Below, piece after piece: positions 1 through 9,682 of a stretch of 55,895 nt of DNA; the stretch's first letter is position 1, and the number at the start of each line of letters is the position of its first letter. The notes under the pieces were generated by a model that saw only the letters and a list, made by a program, of their open reading frames with translations, did not search any database and was not told the DNA's origin. The stretch is from Gammaproteobacteria bacterium (GTDB lineage Bacteria > Pseudomonadota > Gammaproteobacteria > SZUA-229): positions 1 to 55,895 of the forward strand of contig WFMW01000072.1 in the NCBI GenBank assembly GCA_015488885.1, read 5' to 3'. Made by a program: the position numbers and the translations under genes.

Positions 1-195
1 CAACATTCCAGCGGCGTTATCAGTATACGATTTTACCTTGTGAATAATGTAACCCGGCAGGTGATTAAAAGCAGACAGTTTATGGCAACAGCACCTGCGC
101 CCGCCAATAATGCACAGGGTGCGGTAATGGCCTTGAATAAAGCCGCGACAATTATTAGCCATCAGCTTGTTCAGTGGCTGGATCAGGCGGAGTGA
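1..195 (+). CDS. ABC-type transport auxiliary lipoprotein, C-terminal part (partial)
   Basis: The reading frame is open from the window edge and stops at 193-195, leaving the last 64 residues. The visible part contains a strand-rich stretch, GVISIRFYLVNNVTRQVI, then KSRQFMATAPAP and an Ala-rich helix ending in SHQLVQWLDQ. This layout is typical of the C-terminal half of the PqiC/YmbA-like auxiliary lipoprotein family, which works with MCE-domain and ABC-transporter proteins in moving lipids between membranes. The lipobox and any transporter partners would lie upstream, outside the window. The family call rests on a short segment, so it is likely but not certain. Confidence 0.7.
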   Translation, partial: QHSSGVISIRFYLVNNVTRQVIKSRQFMATAPAPANNAQGAVMALNKAATIISHQLVQWLDQAE

Positions 196-229
196 AGAAA
201 TTAAAACAGAATAAACAACCATAGACTAA

Positions 230-264
230 AAGGCCATGCGTTATAACTTATAACACATGGCCTT
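230..264. terminator. Stem-loop between converging genes
   Basis: A 17-bp inverted repeat with one mismatch (arms 230-246 and 248-264) lies between the lipoprotein gene on the plus strand and the yfdX-like gene on the minus strand. On the minus strand it is followed by a TTTT run, so it suits a terminator there and could serve both genes. The two arms are almost adjacent, so the real loop must be a few opened base pairs at the tip. Confidence 0.65.
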
Positions 265-281
265 AGATACTTACTGTTTAT

Positions 282-1322
282 TTATTTATTTATTTTTTTT
301 ACTTTAACATCAGCTTCATGTTTCTTTTCTAATGTTTTAAAACTATTTAATAATTTATCATAGTATTTTTCAATCATATTATTACCCTTAACGCCATGTT
401 TAATGGCTTCTATTTGTTTATTAATATCTCTATAATCTGCTGAATGTTTATGTGTATACCCAAGTAATACAGCTTTTTGCAACTCTTCCTGCGCCATATT
501 TAAAAGTCTGGTTACCTCTTTTTTATGAGATTTATTTAATTTAGATGCCTCTACAATCATTCCTTCAGCAGTAAGCAATGGTATTGGAATAATAACCGTA
601 TTGATCTGTGTTAAGTTTAATACGTCAGTCAAAGTAGCAGAAGCAGCATCTTTTTTTCCAGCACTCAGGTCTTTAACGGCTTGTTTAACAGCTACAGGAT
701 ATAAATAGGCAGGAACCTGCTGCGTTGTTAGTGTAAGTTCATCCTGCAATGGGGTTAATATATCTATAGCCAACTGAGTTTCATTCTTTTCAAGAAGCTT
801 AATCGCAGATTTTTTTATCCACTTGATTAATTTCACATCGCCATTAAAACTCACAACAGAAGCAGTATCTGTAACAGGAATAAGATTTAATTTTGGATTT
901 TCTTTAAAAGCTACATTGAAATCGGCATCTGATTTCTTCAGAAGTTTTTTAGCTTCATTGATTTTATTTGAGCGAATTGCATGGAGCGTTAAAATTACAT
1001 TATTTAAACCACTCATAAATTCTTTTGGTGCTTTAGCTAATGCTTTTTTATGCCTTTTAACTTCTTTTCTCAGTACATCCTTAAACCTCTGCGTCTCATG
1101 CTGATTTATCTCTTTTTCAAAGTTCTTATTATCAACTTTATTTAAAAAAGAGACAAAACGATTTTCATCTACATCTTCTTCATGAGATGCATTAACAGCT
1201 GCTTTTGTTTTTTCCTGATTAAAGTTCACAGCCTTAAGATCATCGAGTGACTTTGCAAAAATCGCACCTGAACCCAATAATAATGACGTAGCAACTACTG
1301 ATTGTATTAATCTTTTCTTCAT
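282..1322 (-). CDS. YfdX family exported protein
   Basis: 346 residues. The N-terminus is a clear Sec signal peptide (MKKRLIQSV, hydrophobic core, cleavage near AIFA-KS), so the protein is periplasmic. Residues about 85-300 match the YfdX family layout: helical repeats of the type ALL...GKxxEAxxLL, a KLNLIPVTD segment, then TQQVPAYLYPVAVKQA and TVIIPIPLLTAEGMI. Function is poorly known; E. coli yfdX belongs to the acid-response EvgA regulon. The protein is very rich in Lys and Asn and its DNA is visibly more AT-rich than the phosphoketolase region. It lies downstream of the H+-ATPase gene on the same strand with a 180-bp gap. A TTTA run spans the stop codon (277-292). Family call fairly sure; role not. 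Confidence 0.82.
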   Translation of the reverse strand: MKKRLIQSVVATSLLLGSGAIFAKSLDDLKAVNFNQEKTKAAVNASHEEDVDENRFVSFLNKVDNKNFEKEINQHETQRFKDVLRKEVKRHKKALAKAPKEFMSGLNNVILTLHAIRSNKINEAKKLLKKSDADFNVAFKENPKLNLIPVTDTASVVSFNGDVKLIKWIKKSAIKLLEKNETQLAIDILTPLQDELTLTTQQVPAYLYPVAVKQAVKDLSAGKKDAASATLTDVLNLTQINTVIIPIPLLTAEGMIVEASKLNKSHKKEVTRLLNMAQEELQKAVLLGYTHKHSADYRDINKQIEAIKHGVKGNNMIEKYYDKLLNSFKTLEKKHEADVKVKKINK

Positions 1323-1502
1323 AACTTAACCCTACCTGTAAGTATTTTTACATAAAAACTATATTATAAAACTTCAAACATATGGAGTATAAATACCCCT
1401 TAGAACCCTGTTAAATCAGAACATACTCGACTATTTTCCCTGCGAAATTCTGATTAACCTCATACTGCATAAGATTCCTGTTACACAGCCATTTTAACGA
1501 AT

Positions 1503-4157
1503 CTACATTGCTTCTTCGCCAAAACGTTTTTTATAATATTTAATGATACCCATTTTTACGACATCATTAAATACAAACCATGCGAAAGCATAGCCCCAAA
1601 CAAAAATAGCCCATTCCCAACCGACTTTTGTCATCAATCCGAAACCATAAACACCAACTATTGAACCACCAAAAGCAGTAACAAAAGATGCTGCCAACAA
1701 CTGCCATGCAGGAAATGGACGCATATAAAACCAATTCGAAATCCTTGTATTAAAAATCGTATAATGGCCTGCAATGATTAGATTAATAAAAAAAAGTGTC
1801 TGTACAAAACCAAGATAAGATTTTGTGTCTTTCACATCAATCCAGCGTGGAATATCAGGTAAAAAAGCAGAAGCATCTGGATGTGATTTTAAAAATACCA
1901 TAACGATATAAAAAAGTGTAAATGAACCTAAAACCCCGGCAATACCCAGCCAGCTTGAAAGCACAAAAACACTTTTCATATCCCATCTAACAGGCTTCTC
2001 ACGCACCTTCGTATGGTCATAAGCAATCGCCATAATCGGGATATCATTAAGCAACGCAAGCAGAATAATCATAATGGCAGTGATAGGATAAAAATTAAAG
2101 ACAACAATAGCTAAAGTGATAAACAGAATTATTCTTATCGTTTCAGCAATCCTGTAGATAACATAACTTCTCATGCGCTCAAACACTACACGTGCCTGTT
2201 CAATAGCATCGACGATCACCGAAAGCCCTGGAGCCATCAGGACAATATCTGCCGCAGCTCTGGCCGCATCAGTTGCACCGCTAACCGCAATGCCACAGTC
2301 AGCTTTTTTGAGTGCTGGTGCATCATTAACACCATCTCCCGTCATACCGATAATATGACCTGCTTTCTGTAATTTATCGACAATAAAATATTTATCTTCA
2401 GGGAAGACCTGCGCAAAGCCATTGGCACTCTCAATCGCTTCAATAATCTCAGATTCATGCTGTTTAACACTACCCTCTGGCAAAGGCTGATCATCCAGTT
2501 CTTTTTGAACGAGTTTAAGAATATGATCTACTTTATGCTGTAATTGCTCTTCGGTAGTTTCAGTTTCCAGTGTCTGTACGATAGCCCGTGAAATAATTCT
2601 GGAAAGATAAAGATACTCTTTCTGGCTCTCACCTTTAAGCTCTTTAATGTTTTGAATATCATCACCGATCTCTAAAAGATTTGAGATATATCTTGCTACA
2701 GAAAGATTGTCACCCGTAACCATTTTTACTTTGACATTTTTCTTGCCAGCTTCTGCGATTGCATACCTGGAATCTTCTCTTGGCGGATCAAAAAGCGGTA
2801 TCAGTCCGACAAAATGATAGACTTCTTGATCCTTGTGTTTATAGGCAACACCAAGGGCTCGAAAACCTTTCTGTGCAAAACTCTCTACCTGTGCATAGGC
2901 AGCTTGTTTATCAAACTCCTTAGCATCGCATAACTCGATAATTACCTGAGGAGCACCTTTTGTGTATGAACTGCCAGACTGAAAAATACCTTCCGTCTTT
3001 TTATGCACAGGATCAAAAGGAACAAACTTGATCATTTTTGCCTGTATGAATTTCTCATTAAGATTATGCGCATCCAGATATTCAAAAATCGGTTTTTCAA
3101 TCGGATCATCATTTTCCTTTTTACTGGCATACGCACCGTAAAGCATCAAGTTCTCGGCAGTGTGTGAACTGACAATATAAGGTTCTGCAAGACTCATCCT
3201 GTTCTGTGTCAGGGTTCCCGTTTTATCCGAACATAAAATATCCATACCAGCGGCTTCTTCGATAGCAGAAAGTTTGGTAACAATTGCCTCTTTTGTCGCC
3301 AGCACACGGGCACCCAGAGCCATCGTTACTGTTAATACCGCTGGCATAGCTACAGGGATAGCGGCAATCGTTAAAATAAGTGCAAAAATTAATAGATCTA
3401 AAACAGGTTCATGACGTTTTAAACCGTAATAAATGATGACTGAAATTAAAACAAGGGTTACTAATATCAAAAAATCGCCGACGCGGATAACCATGGCTTT
3501 AAAATGGCCATGCTCTTCTCGTTCCGCTTTTGCAACCAGACCAACCGTCTTGCCAAAATAGGTTTCTAAAGCAGTAGCTGTTACCCTGGCTACCATTTCA
3601 CCCTGTTTGATAATTGCATTGGCATAAATGGAATCACCCGGTTTTTTATTAACAGGCAGTGACTCCCCCGTTAATGCTGATTGATCCACCTGCAAAAAAT
3701 CACTTCCACCCAGTAAATCACAGTCTGCCGGTACGACATCACCTATTTTGATTTTGATAATATCATCAGGCACGATCTCCCTGGCATCAACACTTTGCCA
3801 TTGACCTTCCCGCAAAACTAAAGCTTTTCTTGCTAATTTCTTCTTTAATACCGCTATGGCACTTAAAGCTTTGGCTTCCTGATAAAAGTCAACAAATGCA
3901 TTAATAAGTAGCATGAGCAGAATGACACTAAAATCCTCCCATCGTCTGGCGATCGCTGAAAGCACCAAAGCCACTTCAATCATCCATGGAATTGGTCCCC
4001 AGAATTTCATGAAAAGACGATGGAACCAGCTCTCCTCTTTCTCTTCGATCTCATTGTAACCATACTTTTCGAGTCGTGATCGCACCTCATCCTGAGTTAG
4101 ACCAGTAAGAGCATCCAGTTCTGAAGCTGTCGCATTGTTATTCGTGTCAGTTGCCAT
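1503..4157 (-). CDS. Plasma-membrane-type proton-pumping P-type ATPase (type IIIA)
   Basis: 884 residues. It is predicted to export H+ across the inner membrane at the cost of ATP. Visible in order: cytosolic N-terminus, M1-M2 (about 53-95), actuator-domain TGES (163-166), M4 with AIPVAMPAV (266-274), phosphorylation site SDKTGTLTQN with Asp311, nucleotide-site KGAPQ (400-404), TGDN (481-484), hinge TGDGVNDAP (606-614), then six C-terminal membrane segments. The PVAMPAV motif and overall pattern fit the fungal/plant PMA1 class rather than Ca2+ or heavy-metal pumps. About 50-60 extra charged residues lie between TGDN and the NGFAQVFPE segment (roughly 512-575) compared with fungal and plant enzymes as I remember them. 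Neighbours are a YfdX protein and the phosphoketolase operon, which suggests a pH or energy role. Confidence 0.93.
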   Translation of the reverse strand: MATDTNNNATASELDALTGLTQDEVRSRLEKYGYNEIEEKEESWFHRLFMKFWGPIPWMIEVALVLSAIARRWEDFSVILLMLLINAFVDFYQEAKALSAIAVLKKKLARKALVLREGQWQSVDAREIVPDDIIKIKIGDVVPADCDLLGGSDFLQVDQSALTGESLPVNKKPGDSIYANAIIKQGEMVARVTATALETYFGKTVGLVAKAEREEHGHFKAMVIRVGDFLILVTLVLISVIIYYGLKRHEPVLDLLIFALILTIAAIPVAMPAVLTVTMALGARVLATKEAIVTKLSAIEEAAGMDILCSDKTGTLTQNRMSLAEPYIVSSHTAENLMLYGAYASKKENDDPIEKPIFEYLDAHNLNEKFIQAKMIKFVPFDPVHKKTEGIFQSGSSYTKGAPQVIIELCDAKEFDKQAAYAQVESFAQKGFRALGVAYKHKDQEVYHFVGLIPLFDPPREDSRYAIAEAGKKNVKVKMVTGDNLSVARYISNLLEIGDDIQNIKELKGESQKEYLYLSRIISRAIVQTLETETTEEQLQHKVDHILKLVQKELDDQPLPEGSVKQHESEIIEAIESANGFAQVFPEDKYFIVDKLQKAGHIIGMTGDGVNDAPALKKADCGIAVSGATDAARAAADIVLMAPGLSVIVDAIEQARVVFERMRSYVIYRIAETIRIILFITLAIVVFNFYPITAIMIILLALLNDIPIMAIAYDHTKVREKPVRWDMKSVFVLSSWLGIAGVLGSFTLFYIVMVFLKSHPDASAFLPDIPRWIDVKDTKSYLGFVQTLFFINLIIAGHYTIFNTRISNWFYMRPFPAWQLLAASFVTAFGGSIVGVYGFGLMTKVGWEWAIFVWGYAFAWFVFNDVVKMGIIKYYKKRFGEEAM

Positions 4158-4179
4158 CTGTTCTTTCCTCAGCCACAGG

Positions 4180-4203
4180 ATAGTTTAAAAAATAGTTTAA
4201 AAA
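4180..4203. repeat. Perfect 12-bp tandem duplication
   Basis: ATAGTTTAAAAA occurs twice head to tail, just upstream of the H+-ATPase start codon at 4157. It is one of several short intergenic tandem duplications in this window. Confidence 0.9.
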
Positions 4204-4516
4204 AATTATAATTACGAGTCCCTTTTAGAATGGGTACTTCCAGATTTAATTCAATAACAATCCATATTTTTTTTATTGATCTGAGAACCAGAGTAATGAC
4301 GATTAAACTCCAGTTTTATGTCGTAGTAAAAAAGCAGCATACAATAAAGACAGGCAAATGACTGAATAATTATATAAAGGAACCCGTATCTTTATTGTCA
4401 ATTGCAGACACCAGAAAATCTATTTTATATCCTACCCATCAATATTATTTTTTGCAAACCCGCCAGCTGGGTCTGCGAATAAAAAACAAGCAGTCATCTA
4501 TTTTTTTTACCAAAAC

Positions 4517-4557
4517 TTAATCTAGATCAACTTTTTGCCGGAACGATAAAATACAAT
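4517..4557 (+). promoter_or_regulatory. FNR/ANR-type site with -10 element upstream of phosphoketolase
   Basis: TTAATCTAGATCAA (4517-4530) matches the FNR palindrome TTGAT-N4-ATCAA at nine of ten positions. A TACAAT -10 box lies at 4552-4557, which puts the start of transcription near 4564 and the centre of the palindrome at about -41, the classical class II activator position. The site suggests that the phosphoketolase-phosphorylase operon is switched on when oxygen is low. The leader would be about 130-170 nt. Confidence 0.6.
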
Positions 4558-4736
4558 AAACGTCAGAGATACTGATTAACTGACTTGTCTGCGCCAGTAC
4601 GAATCGTTTTGTTATGGAACCTTTGAAAACAAAAGCATAAAAGTTCCAGATAGAACTGCCAGATAAAATTTTCAGTACCCTGTGAGTTAAGGTGAAAATG
4701 ATCATACACGACATAAAAGCAACCAGGAAAAATTCA

Positions 4737-7139
4737 ATGACTCAAGCAGACATAACACACTCTCCAGTACCTGATACCTTAAATAATAAAGAACTTGCCC
4801 TGATACATGCCTGGTGGCGGGCGGCAAACTATCTTGCCGCCGGGCAGATTTTCCTGATGGATAATCCGCTGTTAAAACAACCCCTGCTGCCCGAACATAT
4901 CAAACCCCGCCGACTTGGCCACTGGGGTACCACACCGGGGCTGAATTTACTTTATGCACATATGAACCGCATCATCAAACGTGATGATATCAATGCTATT
5001 TTTATTACCGGCCCCGGTCATGGTGGCCCGGCACTGGTAGCCAGCACCTGGATGGAAGGCAGTTACAGTGAGCTGTATCCTGATATTTCTGCCGATGAAG
5101 CCGGGATGAAAAAACTCTTCAAACAGTTTTCCTTTCCCGGTGGCATCCCCAGTCATTGTGCACCGGAAACGCCCGGTTCCATTCATGAAGGTGGGGAACT
5201 GGGTTATTCTTTATCGCATGCTTTTGGCGCTGTTTTTGATAACCCCGATTTACTGGCATTATGTGTGGTTGGTGATGGCGAGGCAGAAACCGGGCCGCTG
5301 GCAACTGCCTGGCAGGGAAACAAATTTATTAACCCGGCTCGTGATGGCGCGGTATTGCCGGTACTGCACCTCAACGGTTACAAAATTGCCAACCCGACGG
5401 TGCTGGCGCGTATTGATGAAGCCGATTTAATTAAACTGTTTGAAGGTTATGGCTATCACCCGTACCTTGTTGCCGGTGATGAACCGATGCAGGTGCATCA
5501 GCAACTGGCTGCCACCTTCGATGCCATTATGGAAGAAATCCGTACTATCCAGAACCGGGCACGCAATGATGGCGATTTAAAACTGCCACGCTGGCCAATG
5601 ATTATATTGCGTACACCCAAAGGCTGGACCGGGCCGAAAGAAGTCGATGGCCTGAAAGTGGAAGATTACTGGCGCGCCCATCAGGTACCCATCACTGATG
5701 TCAAAACCCCTGCACATTTGCAGATTCTCGAAAACTGGATGAAAAGCTACCGACCCGAGGAACTGTTTGATAACAACGGTTCGCTGATACCTGAAATCGC
5801 TGCACTGGCACCCGTTGGCAAGCGCCGTATGGGCGCCAACCCGCATACCAATGGCGGCCTGTTATTGAAACCGCTGCATCTTCCCGATTTCGAGGACTAT
5901 GCAGTTGAAGTCAGTCAGCCCGGTGCCAGTTTAAATGAAGCTACCCGGCGTATGGGGGAGTATTTACGTGATGTCATGAAACTGAATATGCAGGCGGCCA
6001 ACTTCCGTGTTGTCGGCCCGGACGAAACCGCGTCCAATCGTCTTGGCGCTTTGCTGGAGGTGACCAACCGGGTGTGGCTGGCGGATACTTATGATTATGA
6101 TGATCACCTGGCTCCCGATGGCCGGGTCATGGAAATATTATCCGAACATACCTGTCAGGGCTGGCTGGAAGGTTATTTGCTCACTGGTCGTCACGGTCTG
6201 TTTTCCTGTTATGAAGCTTTTATTCATATTGTCGATTCGATGTTTAACCAGCACGCCAAGTGGCTGAAAGTCTGCAATGAAATCCCCTGGCGTGCGGATA
6301 TCGCTTCGCTGAATATCTTACTGACTTCCCACGTCTGGCGTCAGGATCACAATGGTTTCTCGCATCAGGATCCCGGTTTTATCGATCACGTGGTCAATAA
6401 AAAAGCCGATATTGTGCGCATTTATCTGCCCCCCGATGCCAACAGCCTGTTATGCGTTACCCACCAGTGTCTTAACTCACGCAACCTGATCAATATTATT
6501 GTGGCCGGCAAACAACCCGAACCGCAGTGGCTAACCATGGATGCGGCAATAAAACATTGCAGTACAGGCATTGGTATCTGGGAGTGGGCCAGCAATGACC
6601 AGAACGGCAAAGCTGACGTTATCATGGCCTGCTGTGGCGATGTGCCAACCATTGAAACCCTGGCAGCCGTCGATCTGCTGCACCAGCATATTCCTGCTTT
6701 GCATATTCGGGTAATCAATGTGGTCGATTTAATGACCCTGCAACCGCATGAAGAACACCCGCATGGGCTGACTGATACCGATTTTGATGCCCTGTTCGGT
6801 AATGATATTCCGGTCATTTTTGCCTTCCACGGTTACCCCTGGTTAATCCACCGGCTCACTTATCGCCGTCATTGCCATGAGCAGCTCCATGTACGCGGTT
6901 ATAAGGAAGAAGGCACCACTACCACACCTTTTGATATGGTAGTACGCAATGAACTGGATCGGTTTCATCTGGTGATGGACGTGGTGAACAGAGTGCCCTC
7001 TTTACAGGATCAGGCCGGGCATCTGCATCAGGCCATGCATGACAGACTGGTGGAACACCGCGAATACATCGACCGTCATGGCGAAGATATGCCTGCGATT
7101 CGTGACTGGAAGTGGCCGCAAAACAGCACAGGTAACTAA
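4737..7139 (+). CDS. xfp: Phosphoketolase (xylulose-5-phosphate/fructose-6-phosphate)
   Basis: About 800 residues, the usual family length. The thiamine-diphosphate enzyme splits Xu5P or F6P with phosphate into acetyl phosphate plus G3P or E4P. Visible motifs (numbered from 4737): WWRAANYL near the start, GPGHGGPA (92-99), the family signature EGGELGY (151-157), the ThDP-binding GDGEAETGP (179-187), and the conserved [17 protein letters not shown] in the second half. I chose the ATG at 4737, preceded by AGGA, because family members start a short way before the WWRAANYL block. An ATG at 4692 with its own AAGGTG is possible and would add 15 residues. The stop is 2 bp before glgP, so the two genes form an operon behind the FNR-type promoter. 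Confidence 0.96.
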   Translation: MTQADITHSPVPDTLNNKELALIHAWWRAANYLAAGQIFLMDNPLLKQPLLPEHIKPRRLGHWGTTPGLNLLYAHMNRIIKRDDINAIFITGPGHGGPALVASTWMEGSYSELYPDISADEAGMKKLFKQFSFPGGIPSHCAPETPGSIHEGGELGYSLSHAFGAVFDNPDLLALCVVGDGEAETGPLATAWQGNKFINPARDGAVLPVLHLNGYKIANPTVLARIDEADLIKLFEGYGYHPYLVAGDEPMQVHQQLAATFDAIMEEIRTIQNRARNDGDLKLPRWPMIILRTPKGWTGPKEVDGLKVEDYWRAHQVPITDVKTPAHLQILENWMKSYRPEELFDNNGSLIPEIAALAPVGKRRMGANPHTNGGLLLKPLHLPDFEDYAVEVSQPGASLNEATRRMGEYLRDVMKLNMQAANFRVVGPDETASNRLGALLEVTNRVWLADTYDYDDHLAPDGRVMEILSEHTCQGWLEGYLLTGRHGLFSCYEAFIHIVDSMFNQHAKWLKVCNEIPWRADIASLNILLTSHVWRQDHNGFSHQDPGFIDHVVNKKADIVRIYLPPDANSLLCVTHQCLNSRNLINIIVAGKQPEPQWLTMDAAIKHCSTGIGIWEWASNDQNGKADVIMACCGDVPTIETLAAVDLLHQHIPALHIRVINVVDLMTLQPHEEHPHGLTDTDFDALFGNDIPVIFAFHGYPWLIHRLTYRRHCHEQLHVRGYKEEGTTTTPFDMVVRNELDRFHLVMDVVNRVPSLQDQAGHLHQAMHDRLVEHREYIDRHGEDMPAIRDWKWPQNSTGN

Positions 7140-7141
7140 CC

Positions 7142-9646
7142 ATGAATCCCAATCCTTATGACCTGCGCGCCGACCTGCCTGCCGAACTGGATGATCTGCG
7201 CCTGCTGGCGCTGGATTTACGCTGGTGCTGGAGCCATGCGGCGGATGCATTATGGCAGCGCATTGATGAAAACCTGTGGAAACATACGCGCAATCCAACT
7301 CTGATATTACAGACTGTTAGCCTGCAACGTCTCAACCAGCTGGTTGATGATGCCGAGTTTCGTCGCCAGCTGCAACAATTGCGCAAGGAACAGAACAGCG
7401 CGCTATCGGATCAGAACTGGTTTCAGCAAAACCATGCCGACGAATCACTGTCACCGGTGGCTTATTTCTGTATGGAATTCGGCATCAGTGAAGCCCTGCC
7501 GCTGTATTCAGGCGGGCTGGGAATTCTGGCCGGCGATCACCTTAAAACCTGTAGCGAACTGGGGGTTCCGGTACGTGCCATCGGCCTGTTGTATCAGCAG
7601 GGTTACTTTAGACAGGCATTAAACGATGCGGGTGAACAACTGGCTTTTTATCCATTCAACGACCCGTCTCAATTGCCGGTAACACCGTTGCGCACCCGTG
7701 ATGGTGAATGGCTGAGCCTGAGCATTGCCTTACCTGGCCGTGAGCTGCACTTACGCGCCTGGCAAATTCAGCTTGGCCGCGTCCTGCTGTATCTGCTGGA
7801 CAGTAACGACCCCTTGAACGATCCCGCAGATCGAGGCATTACCAGTGAGCTCTATGGCGGTGGTTCAGAACGCCGTCTGCAACAGGAAATGGTACTCGGT
7901 ATCGGCGGCTATCGTTTGTTGAAACGGCTTGAACAGACACCCGACATCTGCCACCTCAATGAAGGCCATGCAGCATTTGCTATCCTTGAACGGGCTCGGG
8001 TTTTTATGCAGCAGGCTGAAGTGGATTTTCAGACCGCACTCATTGCCACCCGCGCCGGCAATCTGTTTACCACCCACACCCCGGTCGCCGCCGGTTTTGA
8101 CCGTTTTCCAGCCGACTTACTTAAACAGTATCTGGGTAGCTGGGCCTCCGAAGCCGGAATAGACTGGCAGGATGTACTGGCACTGGGACGCAGTCAGCAC
8201 GCTGCCACTGCGGAACCTTTTAATATGGCCTGGCTGGCCATTCATGGCAGCGGTGCTATCAATGCCGTCAGCCGACTGCATGGCTGCGTCAGTCAGCAAC
8301 TGTTTCAACCGTTGTTTCCGCGCTGGCCTGGTAGCGATGTACCGGTAAGTTATGTAACCAATGGGGTACATATCCCCAGTTGGGATTCCCCGGATGCTGA
8401 CCGTCTGTGGACAGAAGCCTGTGGCAAGGAACGCTGGCGTGAAGACTTACGCGATATCGAACAGCTTATTAGCAAGTTGTCGGCTATGACTATATGGGAA
8501 ATGCGCAGCCGTAACCGTTTGCGCCTGCTTACGTGGATACGCCAGCGTCAGCCTCATCACCAGATTGTTGGCAGCAGTACAGAAATACTGCTTGACCCGA
8601 ATATTCTGACACTGGGGTTTGCCCGCCGTTTTGCTACCTACAAACGGCCCAATCTACTGTTACACGACCAGCAACGTCTGCTTGGCATTTTATCCAGCAG
8701 CGCACGTCCGGTACAGCTGGTGATTGCCGGTAAAGCGCATCCACAGGATCATGAAGGTCAGGCAATGATTCGCGACTGGATTCAGTTTATTAATCAGCAC
8801 CAACTGCAATCACGAGTAATTTTTCTGGTGGACTACGATTTGCTCACCGCTGAATATCTGGTACAGGGCGTAGACGTATGGATCAATACCCCGCGTCGCC
8901 CCTGGGAAGCCTGTGGTACCAGCGGAATGAAAGTGCTGGTCAACGGTGGTCTTAATTTTTCTGAACTGGACGGCTGGTGGGCAGAAGCCTGGCGACCGGA
9001 AGTCGGCTGGGCAATGGGCGATCGTCAGGAACATGCGGCCAGCCCCGAAATCGATGCGCAGGAAGCAGAAATTTTATACCGGACACTGGAACAGAAAGTC
9101 ATCCCCGAGTTCTACCTGCGCAACGCCCGGGGCATACCCGAGAGATGGATTGACCGCATCCGTCACAGTATGGCGGAACTCACCCCCACCTATTCCAGTA
9201 ACCGCATGGTACGTGAATACACCGAACAGTATTATCTGCCGATGGCACAACGCTATCGCAACCGTAGCGCAAATCAGGCAGCCATGGCCCGTGATATCCA
9301 TGGCTGGCAACAAACCTTGCAGCAACACTGGTCGGGATTACACTTTGGCAATGTGCTGGTCACTGAAGAAGCCCGGCAATACCATTTTCAGATCCAGTTA
9401 TATCTTGATGACCTCAATCCAGAAAGTGTTCAGGTGGAACTCTATGCTGAACCTTCTGGCACACAGTCAAGTGAACGACATACTCTACAACAGACACAGG
9501 CATTGCCAGGCTCCATCAATGGTTATCTCTATGCAATAACGATTCCGGCACGACGACCGTCAGCTGATTATACCACCCGTGTAGTGCCGGTTTACAAAGG
9601 GGTTGTCATGCCATTAGAATTAAATCTGATATTATGGCAACATTAA
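7142..9646 (+). CDS. glgP: Alpha-glucan (glycogen) phosphorylase, DUF3417-containing type
   Basis: 834 residues. A GT35 enzyme that releases glucose 1-phosphate from glycogen using phosphate. The N-terminal 110 or so residues (LRLLALDLRWCWSHAADALW) are the DUF3417 region typical of the shorter alpha-glucan phosphorylases rather than E. coli GlgP. CMEFGISEALPLYSGGLGILAGDHLK follows in a conserved block. HTPVAAGFDRF and the PLP-lysine block ACGTSGMK (Lys597) are intact, with GGLNFSELDGWW just after. A C-terminal beta-rich tail follows the catalytic core. Only 2 bp separate it from xfp, so glycogen breakdown and the phosphoketolase shunt are probably made together. Confidence 0.94.
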   Translation: MNPNPYDLRADLPAELDDLRLLALDLRWCWSHAADALWQRIDENLWKHTRNPTLILQTVSLQRLNQLVDDAEFRRQLQQLRKEQNSALSDQNWFQQNHADESLSPVAYFCMEFGISEALPLYSGGLGILAGDHLKTCSELGVPVRAIGLLYQQGYFRQALNDAGEQLAFYPFNDPSQLPVTPLRTRDGEWLSLSIALPGRELHLRAWQIQLGRVLLYLLDSNDPLNDPADRGITSELYGGGSERRLQQEMVLGIGGYRLLKRLEQTPDICHLNEGHAAFAILERARVFMQQAEVDFQTALIATRAGNLFTTHTPVAAGFDRFPADLLKQYLGSWASEAGIDWQDVLALGRSQHAATAEPFNMAWLAIHGSGAINAVSRLHGCVSQQLFQPLFPRWPGSDVPVSYVTNGVHIPSWDSPDADRLWTEACGKERWREDLRDIEQLISKLSAMTIWEMRSRNRLRLLTWIRQRQPHHQIVGSSTEILLDPNILTLGFARRFATYKRPNLLLHDQQRLLGILSSSARPVQLVIAGKAHPQDHEGQAMIRDWIQFINQHQLQSRVIFLVDYDLLTAEYLVQGVDVWINTPRRPWEACGTSGMKVLVNGGLNFSELDGWWAEAWRPEVGWAMGDRQEHAASPEIDAQEAEILYRTLEQKVIPEFYLRNARGIPERWIDRIRHSMAELTPTYSSNRMVREYTEQYYLPMAQRYRNRSANQAAMARDIHGWQQTLQQHWSGLHFGNVLVTEEARQYHFQIQLYLDDLNPESVQVELYAEPSGTQSSERHTLQQTQALPGSINGYLYAITIPARRPSADYTTRVVPVYKGVVMPLELNLILWQH

Positions 9647-9682
9647 GCCATAAAGACTGGCCACTTCTAATGATTTTAATCT

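Larger units (their letters stand above)
4158..4736. other. Long intergenic region between divergent H+-ATPase and phosphoketolase genes
   Basis: About 580 bp of AT-rich DNA with no convincing gene. It holds a 12-bp tandem duplication (4180-4203), an FNR-type promoter (4517-4557) and an imperfect hairpin (4454-4476). The 4517-4714 minus-strand reading frame has no family features and is judged spurious. Confidence 0.6.

Noticed and set aside
4454-4476. Imperfect hairpin GCAAACCC...GGGTCTGC as a terminator
   Set aside because: There is no T run on either strand and no gene ends nearby.
8946-9539. 197-codon frame inside glgP
   Set aside because: It overlaps the conserved C-terminal half of the phosphorylase in another frame and has no recognisable domain.
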